Translations under genes and position numbers: made by a program
Origin: Eriocheir sinensis
Lineage: Eukaryota; Arthropoda; Malacostraca; Decapoda; Varunidae
Reading direction: 5' to 3'
Assembly (NCBI RefSeq): GCF_024679095.1
Contig: NW_026110519.1
Location: 185,270-249,269, forward strand
Length of the DNA stretch: 64,000 nt
Notes under the pieces: model-generated
The model's input: the letters and a program-made list of their open reading frames with translations, nothing else
What the model was told of the DNA's origin: nothing
Database searches by the model: none
Shown here: positions 38,429-49,452 of the stretch, piece by piece
How positions within the stretch are numbered: position 1 is the first letter of the stretch
Layout of the letters: the number at the start of each line of letters is the position of its first letter

Positions 38429-38658
38429 ATGACAGGGCTAGGGCAAGGGAGCGGTGAAGGCATGTTCGTGTTGTTGCGTATAAGCGAGGACGAGGCGATG
38501 GATTGTTTTAGGAAAATGTCCTTGCAGCACTTCGGACACGTGGACACGGATCGGGCGCACGACATGCAACAACACCCGTGAGTGCAAGGTTGGAAGATCA
38601 CGTTCACTGGGTTAGTGGCACACAAGATGCACACGGCCACCTCTGACATCAGATTCAT
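38425..38658 (-). CDS. 77-aa RING-only protein of IAP type
   Basis: ATG 38,658 (MNLMSEV) to stop 38,425. Residues 10-44 form a C3HC4 RING with exact IAP-class spacing: C10-x2-C13-x11-C25-x-H27-x3-C31-x2-C34-x6-C41-x2-C44, with the usual Pro before C25 (QPCTH) and CPKC at the end. Such RINGs recruit ubiquitin-conjugating enzymes and act as E3 ligases; cellular and insect-virus IAPs carry them at the C terminus behind BIR domains. No BIR is encoded upstream, where instead there is a coiled-coil gene fragment in the same orientation. The C-terminal ~30 residues are Ser/Asn/Pro-rich. It could be a stand-alone viral RING protein or a truncated IAP whose BIR part was lost by rearrangement. Confidence 0.75.
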   Translation of the reverse strand: MNLMSEVAVCILCATNPVNVIFQPCTHGCCCMSCARSVSTCPKCCKDIFLKQSIASSSLIRNNTNMPSPLPCPSPVI

Positions 38659-38692
38659 TTTTTTCTTTATTTTTTTTTCGGGGAGCGACTAC

Positions 38693-38900
38693 CTTGTTAT
38701 TCTCTGTCAGTTTGCTTTTGGATAACGTCCTGATGCTTTTGGATAAGGTCCTGATTCAATGTTTCGGTATTTTTCATCTCTTCTTGAAAGTCCTTCAATT
38801 CTGTTATCAATTGTGTTGATCTTTCTTTCTCTGCGATCAGATCGTTAATTTCTTGGGTCAGCCGTGCAATCTCTGCTGTTTGGGTTTCGGTCTTTAATAA
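38693..38900 (-). pseudogene. Fragment of the coiled-coil protein gene
   Basis: The reverse complement matches 53,565-53,775 on the plus strand (same EIARLTQEINDLI and TELK segments). It is separated from the rest of that gene by 15 kb and lies upstream of the RING ORF. No intact frame with a start. Confidence 0.65.
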
Positions 38901-38904
38901 TTCA

Positions 38905-39110
38905 TTTTTCTATTGTCTGGATTCTGACCATTTTTGAGTCAAATGATATCACTTCAGGTTTTGACCTAATTGTGAATTCAAATGTTGATGAATTTAATTA
39001 TTTTTTACATTGTCTGGATTTTGCCATTTTGAATTCAGCTGTTGATTACGGTAACGTTTATTTTTTTTTTTCCATTTTCTGGACTCGCCATTTATGGTTT
39101 GCAACTCCGT
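38905..39110. repeat. Degenerate ~70-bp tandem repeat, three copies
   Basis: Three imperfect copies of a word like CATTGTCTGGATTTTGCCAT followed by TTTGAATTCA, each preceded by a T run. AT-rich, no gene. Confidence 0.5.
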
Positions 39111-39373
39111 AAAAACAACTTTTATTATATTTATTATATTATTATATTATAAATTCTTTTGAAAACTCAATGAAAAATTCGTTAAGCACCTCGTCGTCAT
39201 TTCTCTTCGTTAATCACTACACAGGCGCGCAGGTGATTAGTGCATTAACGTCGATCAATGAAATATCGTTAAACGTCTATTTTTGTATCAAAACAGATTT
39301 TCAATTTTGTTGTTGTTGTTGAGGGCGTGTGTCGTGCCGACGGCAGTCATATTGATTGGATGGTTGCGCGAAC
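39111..39373. other. AT-rich sequence without a supported gene
   Basis: Holds a short TTATTATATTATTATATTA tract, then mixed sequence to the end of the small membrane-protein gene. I see no gene in it. Confidence 0.5.
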
Positions 39374-39526
39374 CTATATCCACTCCGCGTCCGGTTCCAA
39401 AGCGTCGTCGTCGTTTATCCCATCCCAAAATGCAAAGCCGTGTCTGCGTTGACTGTTTTGCGTTATGTGCAGTACAGCGAAGAGTACGACAACGATTAAA
39501 GTAAAAAACAGGATTAAACCAAACAT
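39374..39526 (-). CDS. 50-aa single-pass membrane protein, intact copy
   Basis: ATG 39,526 to TAG 39,374. Residues 2-20 (FGLILFFTLIVVVLFAVLH) are a clear hydrophobic helix starting right at the N terminus, so either a signal anchor or an uncleaved sorting signal. It is followed by a polar ITQNSQRRHG hinge with paired Arg and an acidic tail (INDDDALEPDAEWI). Positive residues just after the helix and the acidic tail suggest a tail on one membrane face. A second copy at 37,871 keeps the membrane helix but has lost the tail. Two copies conserving the same hydrophobic frame support this frame over the alternative one that reads NYVWFNPVFYFNRC. Envelope-type small proteins of this layout are common in large DNA viruses, but I cannot assign it. 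Confidence 0.55.
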   Translation of the reverse strand: MFGLILFFTLIVVVLFAVLHITQNSQRRHGFAFWDGINDDDALEPDAEWI

Positions 39527-39662
39527 AATTAAGTTCTATAGTGTTCTTTATCCTAAGAATCATATTATCATTTTAATGTATAACCGATAGTATCCTTGTG
39601 TGACTGATTAAAACAAAAAGGACAATTGAGAATTTTTTTTATTGGAGTTTTTTTTTTATTGA

Positions 39663-39944
39663 TCAATACATGGCCAAGAGCATCCTTAAATTCCTGAGAC
39701 GTTGAGACAGCATAGTGGACAGGGCAATAATCTTGACATCTTTATGACCGCTACCCAGAGACTTCAGTAAAAAGCTGTTTTCGATCAACTGTCCCCTGGC
39801 TATGCACAACCCGTTGTCCAGAGCCTCGTGGGTTATTTGATCGACGGCCAAATGTTGAGCCACCGATATCCTTGCAGCGCCGAGAGAACTCTCCTCGCAT
39901 GTGATCCCACTCGCTCTCAACCGGTTCCGCAGTTCTTTCTTCAT
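39663..39944 (-). CDS. 93-aa helical protein, probably the C-terminal part of a larger gene
   Basis: The first ATG is at 39,944 (MKKELRNRLRASG), and the frame is open 13 codons further to a GTG at 39,983 where the sequence turns into junction repeat. The open upstream extension (SKRTLAQSVYLY) is protein-like, so the true N terminus may have been cut by rearrangement. The product is helical, with an ARISVAQHLAVDQITHEAL helix and a basic C-terminal LSQRLRNLRMLLAMY. Cysteines occur at two places without a zinc pattern. Single copy in the window. Unknown family. Confidence 0.45.
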   Translation of the reverse strand: MKKELRNRLRASGITCEESSLGAARISVAQHLAVDQITHEALDNGLCIARGQLIENSFLLKSLGSGHKDVKIIALSTMLSQRLRNLRMLLAMY

Positions 39945-39983
39945 GTACAGATATACGCTCTGAGCCAGCGTCCGCTTTGACAC

Positions 39984-40565
39984 TTCAGAATCTGTTGGTC
40001 AGAATATGTTGGGGTGAATGTGAGGCCTTGTCGTACAGGGCGTCTGATTTTGAATAGTTCGTCTAGTTGTTTGTGACACATATAGACACACCACTGTCGA
40101 TGTTGTTAGCGGAATCAGACGCCCGCCTCGCACATTCACTTGTCGAGACAAGTCGCACATTCACTTATTTAGGAAAGAGCTGGTGTTCACAAAAACAGAG
40201 TTGATTTGGTTTGATAAAATTTATTACACCCATGGGCGACAATCACATTTACATTTATGAAGTGGCAACAAATCAGACTTAGGAATACATATCTTAACTC
40301 TCAACTCTCTATCTTAAACATCTGCGGAGGTAGGTAAGAGTTTAACACTTGAATACAGTTGACTCACACATTCACTATGCAATTCGTCTTCTTACACCTA
40401 ACAGCCACATCTGTTACATCTGAATCTAACACTTGAGTTCAACACTTGAGTTCATAAGAGTTTAACACTTGAGTTCAGTTGACCGTCGAGACAAAGTCAC
40501 ACATTCACTACAGGTATCACAAGAGTTCAGTTGACAGGTACTCGGATGTGTCGTCTTGTTACCCA
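39984..40565. repeat. Junction repeat cluster
   Basis: Several copies of the interspersed words (GAGACAAAGTCACACATTCAC, ACTTGAGTTCA, GTGCTCGGATGTG-like, TATCTTAACTCT). No gene. The hAT element inserted at its right edge. Confidence 0.7.
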
Positions 40566-40573
40566 CATCTATT
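40566..40573. repeat. Left 8-bp target-site duplication (CATCTATT)
   Basis: CATCTATT directly precedes the left terminal inverted repeat and is repeated at 45,819-45,826. Confidence 0.9.
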
Positions 40574-40679
40574 CAGGGCCGGATTTGCCAATAGGCAACA
40601 TAGGCCATTGGCCTAGGGCCCACTGGTAACTGAGGGCCCACTGGGGTCCTGGGGACTTAAGTTGTGGTGGCCCAATGGT

Positions 40680-40909
<230 letters not shown>

Positions 40910-41060
40910 ATGTTCGTTAACCTTCAGCACCTTGACCAAAAATCCACATTCATCAACTTTTGTGTGTCATATTCATTCCACAAAAATTAAATTTACTGAC
41001 TCACAATGCAGGTTGCTCTTTTGAAACTGCCGCAGTCACCAGACTCGTACTGTGTGTGGC

Positions 41061-41178
41061 AGGGTTGCCATGTTTGTCCTTTTAAGGACAGTCTGTCCTT
41101 TTTTGAGCCTGTTTGTCCTTAAGTTTTCTTGAAAAAGGACAGTCAAAATCTCTCTCACACACAAACAACACACACACA
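41061..41178. other. GTCCTT-rich segment inside the hAT element
   Basis: Contains GGCAGGGTTGCCATG and four GTCCTT/AAGGAC words, including a GTCCTT-TT-AAGGAC hairpin. It may be the end of another small DNA transposon, but no partner end was found. Confidence 0.3.
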
Positions 41179-41929
<751 letters not shown>

Positions 41930-42235
41930 TACAGAGACGCATTTAGAAACAAAACATGACACTGAAAATAGAGAAAGAAATAGTTACGTCGAGAAAATAG
42001 CTTAGAAAATAAAGAATATGGTACAGTGACATGACAAAATACGAGTGTGTAAAGGATGACCAAACATTTTTTATAAGGACTCTTAGAAACAAAACATGGC
42101 ACAAAAAATGGAAAAAATAACAATAACATCGAGAAATAGGTTAGAAATAAAGGATGTAGTAGAGTGACATGACAAATTACGAGTATATAAAGGATGACCA
42201 AACATTTTTCACAAGGACACTCTTAGAAGCAAAGG
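41930..42235. repeat. ~145-bp tandem duplication inside the hAT element
   Basis: Two copies and the start of a third: TTAGAAACAAAACATG... ATCGAGAAA... GTGACATGACAAA... GGATGACCAAACATTTTT recur at spacing ~140-145 bp (41,943, 42,085 and 42,223). The minus frame through it therefore repeats a hydrophobic ILYILVICHVT-like word. Not a gene. Confidence 0.75.
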
Positions 42236-42354
42236 AAACCAAAGAAAATGCCTAAAAAAATTATATACACAAAATATGCCATAAAAGGAATAATAAACCC
42301 CAGAAAAGGCAAGATCAAGAGAATGTAGATGAAATTAGAAGCTTCACGGCGGCC

Positions 42355-42476
<122 letters not shown>

Positions 42477-43017
42477 CTCCTATTGAAATAGTTAAAGTCG
42501 TAGGCAGGAGGAAATACAGATGAATGAAGATTGTTCCAGAGTTTAACAGCGTGAGGGATGAAAGAGTGAAGATGCTGGTTAACTCTTGCATAAGGGATTT
42601 GGACAGAATAGGTATGAGCATTAGTAGAAAGTCGAGTGCAGCGGGCTGCGGGAGGGGGAGGCATGCAGTTAGCAAGTTCAGAAGAGCAGTCAGCGTGGAA
42701 ATATCGATAGAAGATAGAAGAGGCAACATTGCGGCGGAATTTAAGAGGTAGAAGACTATCAGTATGAGGAGGAGCTGATGAGACGAAGAGCCTTTGCCTC
42801 CACTCTGTCCAGAAGAGCTGTGTGAGTGGAGCCCCCCACATGAGATGCATACTCCATACGAGGGCGGACAAGGCCCCTGTATATGGACAGCAACTGTACA
42901 GGGAGAAGAACTGGCGGAGACAATACAGCACGCCCAGCCTCGAGGAAGCTGATTTAGTAAGAGATGAGATATGCAGGTTCCAGTTGAGATTTTGAGTTAA
43001 GGATAGACCGAGGATGT

Positions 43018-43968
43018 TTAGTGTTGAGGAAGGTGATAGCTGGGTGTTGTCAAAGAATAGGGGAGAGGGGTTGGGAAGATTGTGTCGAGGGGATAGGGGG
43101 AGAAACTGTGTTTTGAGGCGTTGAAGGACACCAGGTTCTTCTTGCCCCAATCGGAAATAATAGTAAGGTCTGAGGCTAAGCGTTCTGCAGCCTCCAGCCT
43201 TGAGTCGTTAAGTTCCGGAAGTGGGGGTCTTCTATTAAAAGAAGTTGAATAATGCAGAGTGGAATCATCGGCGTAGGAATGGATAGGACAGTTCGTTTTG
43301 GAAAGAAGATCATCAATGAACAACACAAAAAGAGTGGGAGATAGGACAGAACCCTGTGGGACACCACTGTTAATAGATTTAGGGGAAGAACAGTGACCGT
43401 CTACCACGGCAGAAATAGAACGGTCAGAAAGGAAACTGGAGATAAAGGTACAGAGAGAAGGATAGAAACCGTAGGAGGGTAGTTAAGAAAGCAAAGATTT
43501 GTGCCAGACCCTATCAAAAGCTTTTGATATGTCCAGCGCAATAGCAAAAGTTTCACCGAAACGGCTAAAAGAGGGTGACCAAGAGTCAGTTAAGAAGGCT
43601 AGGAGATCACCAGTAGAACGCCCCTTGCGGAACCCATACTGGCGATCAGATAGAAGGTCAGAAGTGGAAAGGTGCTTTTGAATCTTACGGTTAAGGATTG
43701 ATTCAAAAGCTTTAGATAGACAAGAAAGTAAAGCAATAGGACGGTAGTTTGAGGGATTGGAGCGGTCACCCTTCTTAGGTACAGGCTGTGTGAAGGCATA
43801 CTTCCAGCAAGAAGGAAAGGTAGATGTTGACAGGCAGAGGCGAAAGAGTTTGACCAGGCAGGGTGACAGCACGGAGGCACAGTTTTTAAGGACAATAGGA
43901 GGCACTCCATCAGGTCCATAAGCCTTCACATAGAAAACATCATTTTGAAGAATCTTTATAACAGGCAT
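43018..43968 (-). pseudogene. LINE reverse transcriptase domain, degenerate
   Basis: Visible motifs in order: GPDGVPPIVLKN, PVPKKGDRSNPSNYRPIALL, QYGFRKGRST, ALDISKAFDRVWH (first catalytic Asp), GVPQGSVLSPTLF and SYADDSTLHY (catalytic YADD). The frame is continuous apart from one TAA (at ~43,483) between the DISKAFD and PQGS motifs, then shifts at about 43,030-43,150 into the C-terminal part (LGLSLTQNLNWNLHIS, KRLGVL-like thumb region) that runs to 42,475. The copy is therefore inactive. Confidence 0.92.
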
Positions 43969-44088
43969 AAAGGAGTAAGAGGGGGGATGAGTAGGAGAAA
44001 TATGCCCAGAATCGTCCAGAGTGGAGTTTTAGAAAAAGTTTGAGAGAAGAGTTCAGCCTTAGAGATAGATGAGACGGCAGTGTTGCCG

Positions 44089-45255
44089 TCAGGACTGAGG
44101 AGTGGAGGAAAGATGAAGAAGTGAAGTTGGAGGAGATGTTTTGGCTAGATGCCAGAAGTCCCGGGAAGCGTGAGCGAAAGCAAGGTTTTGACATTTGCGA
44201 TGACTGACGGAGTTTTGGGTTAGTCGGAGAATAGATTTGGCACGATTTCGGGCAGAAATGTAAAGTTCATAATTAGCATTAGTTTGAAGGCTCTGGTATC
44301 GTTTGTGAGCTACCTCTCTATCATTGACAGCACGAGAACAAGCGTGATTAAACCAAGGCTTTTTAGCGTGAGGAGTAGAGAAAGAACGAGGAATGTATGC
44401 CTCCATTCCAGAGACAATCACCTCTGTGATGCGCTGAGCACACACAGAGTGGTCGGTATCCTGGAAGCAATAATAATTCCTCGGGAAATCGGAAAAGTAC
44501 ATCCTCAGGTCGTCCCACCGAGCTGAAGCAAAATGCCAGAAGCATCGCCTCTTCGGTGGGTCCAGAGGATGTACAGGAGCGATAGGACAGGATGCAGAAA
44601 TAAGATTGTGATCGGAGGAGCCCAACGGAGAGAACAGTTTGACAGAATAAGCAGAAGGGTTTGAGGTAAGGAAGAGGTCTAGAATGTTGGGCCGATCTCC
44701 AAGACGGTCAGGAATACGTGTAGGGTGCTGGACCAACTGCTCTAGGTCGTTGAGGATAGCAAAGTTGTAGGCTTGTTCACCAGGATGGTCAGTGAAAGAG
44801 GATGAAAGCCAAAGCTGGTGGTGAACATTGAAATCTCCTAGGATGGAGATTTCAGCGAATGGAGAGTGGGTCAAGATGTGCTCCACTTTAGAATTCAAAT
44901 AGTCAAAGAATTTTACATAGTTGGTAGAGTTAGGTGAGAGATAAACAGCACAGATGTATTTAGTAATAGAATGACAGTGAAGTCTTAACCAGATGGTGGA
45001 AAATTCAGAAGAGTCAAGGTCGTGGGCACGAGAGCAAGTGATGTCGTTGCGCACGTAGGCGCAACATCCAGCTTTGGATTGAAATTTAGGATAGAGATAG
45101 TAGGAGGGAACAGAGTAGAGATTGCTCTCAGTAGCCTCAGTAACCTGTGTTTCAGTGAGGAAGAGAAGGTGAGGTTTAGAGGAGGAGAGATGGTGTTCCA
45201 CAGAATGAAAGTTAGAACGAAGACCGCGAATGTTGCAGAAATTGAGAAGAAAGAG
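44089..45255 (-). pseudogene. LINE endonuclease domain (APE type), degenerate
   Basis: The frame begins [19 protein letters not shown] and continues with FLTETQVTE (the LxETxx motif holding the catalytic Glu), ILGDFNVHH (GDFN motif), LDLFLTSNP and the terminal SSDHNLI (SDH motif). All main APE endonuclease motifs are present. A linker follows ([21 protein letters not shown]) leading to the reverse transcriptase. The N-terminal ~20 codons are in another frame from the preceding leader. The frame ends at a stop at 44,089, and two compensating shifts between 44,100 and 43,970 separate it from the RT. Confidence 0.9.
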
Positions 45256-45639
45256 GTTCGAGGAGTTATCAAGACACCTCTCGGGTCGGCAGCCAGAAGG
45301 AGTCCTCCTGGGAATTTGTGGTCCCCCAGGCGGGGACTCGAGGCATTGCTTAATTGAGCCATTTTGAAATCTGAATTTTGGGAAAAGGTGTGAGTGTTGT
45401 GTGAATGTAGTGTGGTGTGGAAAGAGAGAGGATCTGTCTTTTGAGAGGATGCTGAACTACTCTCTGGTGTTGATGGGACAATAGGGAAACGGTTAGTGAG
45501 GTAATGGGAAGGGTCTATGGAGGGCTTCAGCACCCTTCTCACTTCCCATATGTACCTCACCGGGAGTGGCTTGCGCCCGTTCGGTAGGTGTCTTCCTACC
45601 TACTCCAGCCACTACTACTACTACTACTACTATTACTAC

Positions 45640-45754
<115 letters not shown>

Positions 45755-45818
45755 GGCGAGGGGGGGGCCCCCTGATGAGATTTGGCCTAGGGCCCACAAG
45801 CAAGTAAATCCGGCCCTG

Positions 45819-45826
45819 CATCTATT
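45819..45826. repeat. Right 8-bp target-site duplication (CATCTATT)
   Basis: Perfect match to 40,566-40,573, directly after the right terminal inverted repeat. Confidence 0.9.
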
Positions 45827-46005
45827 ACATCTTACCTCACAGCCACATTTATTACATCTTAACTCTATTCTGACAACACTCCAGGTGTAGCAGCAATAAG
45901 AGTACAACTCTTATGTGGTAGCGGACAAGAGTTCTGTTGACAATTGAGACAAAGTCGCACATTCACTAGCAGCAGTCAAGTATGTGCAATTCGTCTTGTT
46001 AAACC
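45827..46005. repeat. Junction repeat cluster
   Basis: Continues the virus-like repeats interrupted by the hAT element: ACATCTTAACTCTATTCTGA, GAGACAAAGTCGCACATTCAC, GCAATTCGTCTTGTTA. No gene. Confidence 0.7.
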
Positions 46006-46610
46006 TCACTTCCTGAGTGGGGTTTGATAATCGTAACCGAAAGGTGCGATTAATCGGTCTATTATAGACGTTAAGAGTGTGTGATGGGTTTGACCTTCTT
46101 TCAACATCATGATGATGTCGTACAACGCCATTGAAAAATTCAACAAGTAAAATGCAAAGCATGCCTGGCTAGCTCCGTTTTTACGTTCTTTGAATTTTAG
46201 AAAAGGTGAAGTATCGCCGAAAATAGGTCGACGTCTCTTTACTAAGAGAGACGTTCTTCTCGCTGCTGTAATTTGAAAAGAGTATGCTCGCAAGTATCCG
46301 CTCTGCTGCGTTGACTTTTAACATGATCCTACAAGTGTTTACACACTCCTTCAAATTTTTGAGACTCCTCACCGTTGATTTGTAAAAGGAAACGTTGCTA
46401 GAAAAAGAGAAATAAATATTCTGAACCGCGTCTACGGCCTCGTTGAAATATAGTTCTGTCATCGTTTTTTTTATCAGAGTTATCATCGCCGATCGATGCC
46501 TTCCATGCCTTCATACACTCTTCGATGTTTTTGACCAAAACTATTATTTTCTTATTTTCATCTTCGTTATGAGGAATCCTCAGACTTTTCTGACTTGTCA
46601 CTTTGTCTCA
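46006..46610 (-). pseudogene. N-terminal part of virus-like gene H, frameshifted
   Basis: Three overlapping minus-strand frames read in order: KKIIVLVKNIEECMKAWKAS (from ~46,600), then ELYFNEAVDAVQNIYFSF and LKVNAAERILASILF, then FLKFKERKNGASQACFAFYL and finally IIDRLIAPFGYDYQTPLRK, which stops at 46,006. Two frameshifts separate them. The last ~20 codons overlap the beginning of the fragment at 60,285-60,545, so the two loci hold complementary halves of one gene. The 5' end is cut at a CACTTTGTCTC junction repeat and no ATG remains. Unknown function; mostly helical. Confidence 0.55.
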
Positions 46611-46940
46611 GAGAATGCTGCAGATGTTGTGTGAATATGAGACTGTGTGTCAGTGGTAAACGTATTCTGAATACTATACGTGTTGTTGCATGACTTAAAC
46701 CCTCAAGAGTTGGTGGTGAATGCGAGACTTTGTGTCAGCTGTAGACGGATTCTGAATACTATTGTGTGACCTGCGTGATTCTGAATACAAATCTTACTTT
46801 GTCTCAGAGTTGGATCAAATGCGTTGCAGATGTTGCTAGTTGTGTGAATGCGAGACTTTATGTCAGCAGTAGACTGAGTGTTTCTAGCATGTGTGAATAC
46901 TTTTGGGTCACAAGGATTTGAATACACTTGGGTACACATT
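46611..46940. repeat. Junction repeat cluster
   Basis: GTGAATGCGAGACTTTGTGTCAG-type words repeated three or four times with TGATTCTGAATAC and GTGTGAATAC. No gene. Confidence 0.6.
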
Positions 46941-47081
46941 TATAATTTTTATTTAACACACATAAGAGATACATGTGAGATATAGACATTCGTTACATAA
47001 TACAATGTTTACGAATCTCTTTCGCCAAAGAGTCAACAACACTGACGACTATCGGCCAGTGAAGTGAAGACGACGAATTAA

Positions 47082-47354
47082 TTAACTTTTTAAACGGTTA
47101 ATTAAAACGTAATACTCATTTCTCTGACGGATAGTGAAACAGTGTAATTGACCACAAGTTTTACAATTCACAGCTGCTTTAAAAATTGAAACAACTGCGT
47201 GTCGTATACATACAAACACTTGGTTTCGTCGATCCCAATCACATCTGGATGACGGACACGAACACAACGAAAATTTCGTAACAGGTTCCCTACAGGCCAT
47301 ACAGCTCAACGATAACGGAAAGACGAAACATGTTTGACTCTTCGCTCTTAACAT
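47082..47354 (-). CDS. 90-aa cysteine-rich protein, possible zinc-binding
   Basis: ATG 47,354 to stop 47,082. Ten cysteines lie between residues 9 and 72, arranged as CMACRE, then CSC, then SSRCDWD, a VCIRH pair and finally CKTCGQLHC. This resembles two CxxC-type knuckles and could bind zinc, but does not match a RING or any finger I can name. The rest is basic, ending with an AT-rich-coded tail (RNEYYVLINRLKS). Single copy in the window, with an intact ATG and stop. It faces away from the 15-bp repeat array to its right. Unknown family. Confidence 0.5.
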   Translation of the reverse strand: MLRAKSQTCFVFPLSLSCMACREPVTKFSLCSCPSSRCDWDRRNQVFVCIRHAVVSIFKAAVNCKTCGQLHCFTIRQRNEYYVLINRLKS

Positions 47355-47450
47355 TGCTCTACAAATTCGAAGAGTCTATTCAACACTTTGTATTTGCCGG
47401 ACGTGACAGATTCAATTGGCGTAGGGCAGTCTAAACTATCGGTCGCTCTC

Positions 47451-47665
47451 ACATTTGCACTGTGTGTATTTGCACTGTGTGTATTTGCACTGTTTGTATT
47501 TACACTGTGTGTATTTGCACTGTGTGTATTTGCACTTTGTATTTACACTGTGTGTATTTGCACTGTGTGTATTTGCACTGTGTGTATTTGCACTGTGTGT
47601 ATTTGCACTGTGTGTATTTGCAGTACTGTGTGTATTTGCAATGTGTGTATTTGCATCGTGTATTC
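47451..47665 (+). repeat. 15-bp minisatellite (TTTGCACTGTGTGTA)
   Basis: About 14 copies of TTTGCACTGTGTGTA with a few substitutions (TTTGCACTGTTTG, TTTGCACTTTG) and one ACT insertion. The 15-bp period keeps 5-residue repeats open in three frames (FALCV, ICTVC or LHCVY). It lies between an upstream short ORF (from 47,388) and the fragment ending at 47,878. Confidence 0.9.
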
Positions 47666-47679
47666 ATTACTTTTAACAT

Positions 47680-47878
47680 TTCACGTTCTAAAGTTTTCGG
47701 AATCGATATCAGTTCTTGGAGATTCATAAATGTAGAAGCAAATATCGTTGATGATAACGGTGACAGATACTTAAAAATTAAGTACGGTGTTGACAATGTC
47801 ATTTCGACTGCAGTTGATATAACCATAACTAGTTCGTTCAAATTAATTGTGATTTATACGGAAGACAACATAGTCTAA
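47680..47878 (+). pseudogene. C-terminal fragment of an unknown protein
   Basis: Downstream of the 15-bp array, one frame reads KVFGIDISSWRFINVEANIV and then DRYLKIKYGVDNVISTAVDI to a stop at 47,878. It looks like a genuine beta-rich C terminus (alternating hydrophobics), but any start lies in or before the repeat array. No second copy. Confidence 0.4.
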
Positions 47879-48169
47879 AACTCACTGTCCCTGTACCTAC
47901 CAGTCTTTTTTTTTCCAGAATTACCCCAACCACCCGTCGTCTTCTGATACGGCGGCGACGTTGCGTAATTTCCCGCAAGCAGCAAATTCAACCTCCCGGT
48001 GCAATACCAAGATTAAAAGAATTACAGATAACAAAAAAATAATGCTTATTAAAAGAATTGCACACACGCCAGGATATCTCATCACTAGAAACTAAAAAAA
48101 TCTGAATGATTTTTTGGATCATTTAAAAAATAATACCAGATTCGTTCAGCGTTGTTATTTGCCAAAATG
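47879..48169. other. Unassigned sequence
   Basis: Contains a T run followed by CCAG (possible splice acceptor, 47,910-47,920) and an Arg-rich short frame, but no supported gene. Confidence 0.4.
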
Positions 48170-48540
48170 CAATACGATTTTACATTATTCTATTTGTTTT
48201 TTGTATATATTTTTTTATACACATTTACATTATTTAGTGTGTATCTTGCATATATATATTTTATACAAATTTACGTTATTTTAAGTGTATTTGTTGATAT
48301 ATTTTCATTCAAATTAACATTATTTGATGTGTATTTTGTATATGTATTTCAAAACAAATTTTCCTAATTTTATGTGTATTTTTTGTATTTCTTTTCATAC
48401 AAATTTAAATTATGTTTGTGTATTTTTGTATATAGTTTTATACAAATTTAGGTAATTTTATGTACGCATTTACATTATTTAATATGTGTTTTGTATATAT
48501 ATTTTTATGCAAATTTACTTTATTTGATGCCAGAATACAT
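48170..48540. repeat. Degenerate ~55-bp AT-rich tandem repeat
   Basis: Six or seven imperfect copies of a TACAAATTTACATTATTT block followed by GTGTATTTTGTATATATATT. No gene. Confidence 0.75.
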
Positions 48541-48846
48541 CTCCTGTCTCTCTTGTTTTTGTAGAACCTTCGCTGTATGTGTTGGTGGTAGCGAGTGTTC
48601 TAAGTGCTAATCGGTTCACGGATAGAGAAAATCATATCCGCCAGGGTTGCTTTATTAGACAAAACTTACACAGCTCATCACGACAAGGACAACACATAGG
48701 ATAGGTGTTTGTTTGTGTATGCGTTTGTGTGAATGTTGTTTGTGTAGGTTAACATTTAAGTGTTGGTGTATGTGTGGAACAATGTGTAACGGTGGACAAC
48801 AAGAGAACGTGGACGGACAGTCAAAGGTAAACGAATACAAGGAAAG
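48541..48846. other. Unassigned sequence
   Basis: Mixed sequence with GTTTGTGTATGCGTTTGTGTG-like words; the only ORF (minus, 61 codons) is His/Cys-rich and reflects this composition. Nothing supported. Confidence 0.4.
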
Positions 48847-49431
48847 TTAACGATGAAGACGCGACATGACAGACTGGCAGACACAATGACGATGGACATT
48901 ACATGAAAACACTGAGAATCTTAGTCTCTCTTTGCAGCACCCCATTTTCTTGTCACTGAGGGGAAGGAACACTGAATTTGAGCGGTGACTGCTACATATG
49001 TTGAAGATCTTGAAGAAGTAGTCGGTCTGTTTGATGTGTATCAGATGCGTCCCATCCATGTAGAAGATTCCAAAGTAAAACTGCTGCAGTTTCGTGTCGT
49101 CGTTGGGGACAAATTGCCTATTCCAGACATTGTAGAAATGATCGAAAGAGAGTCCTACACCAAGCAGAAAATCGTGATCGATGTTAAACATGTACCTTTC
49201 GCTGTGCTCGAAACCCGACACGGCCAATTCACGTTGCAGGTAACCGACTATGTTGTACACTTTGTTTCTAGTCAGTTGGTCTAACATTTCTTTAAATTCG
49301 AAGTAGAATCTTTTGAAAAATATTGAATCTGGTTTTATCGACAATAGTGCATCTTCCTCTTGTTCATTTCGTTCCGATTCAATCAGGAAGACAGAGTGTG
49401 TAACACTGGAACCGCTAGGCACCTTAAACAT
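48847..49431 (-). CDS. 194-aa virus-like protein, possibly N-truncated
   Basis: The first ATG is at 49,431 (MFKVPSGSSVTHSVFLIESE); an in-frame GTG lies two codons up and then the sequence joins the protein F/G fragment at 49,452, so the true start may be lost. The product has an acidic segment (SERNEQEEDALL), an aromatic-rich core (FFKRFYFEFKEML, LGVGLSFDHFYNVWNRQF, LQQFYFGIFYMDG) and a Cys/His-containing C terminus (GCCKERL, FSCNVHRHCVCQS). It is mostly mixed alpha/beta, without signal or membrane segment. Single copy. The uninterrupted length in AT-rich DNA suggests recent function. Unknown family. Confidence 0.5.
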   Translation of the reverse strand: MFKVPSGSSVTHSVFLIESERNEQEEDALLSIKPDSIFFKRFYFEFKEMLDQLTRNKVYNIVGYLQRELAVSGFEHSERYMFNIDHDFLLGVGLSFDHFYNVWNRQFVPNDDTKLQQFYFGIFYMDGTHLIHIKQTDYFFKIFNICSSHRSNSVFLPLSDKKMGCCKERLRFSVFSCNVHRHCVCQSVMSRLHR

Positions 49432-49452
49432 TTTCACATTTCTCTTGGCGAG

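Noticed and set aside
47888..48060. Arg-rich exon after a T-run/CAG splice acceptor
   Set aside because: Only the acceptor-like motif supports it; no donor, no domain and several stops.
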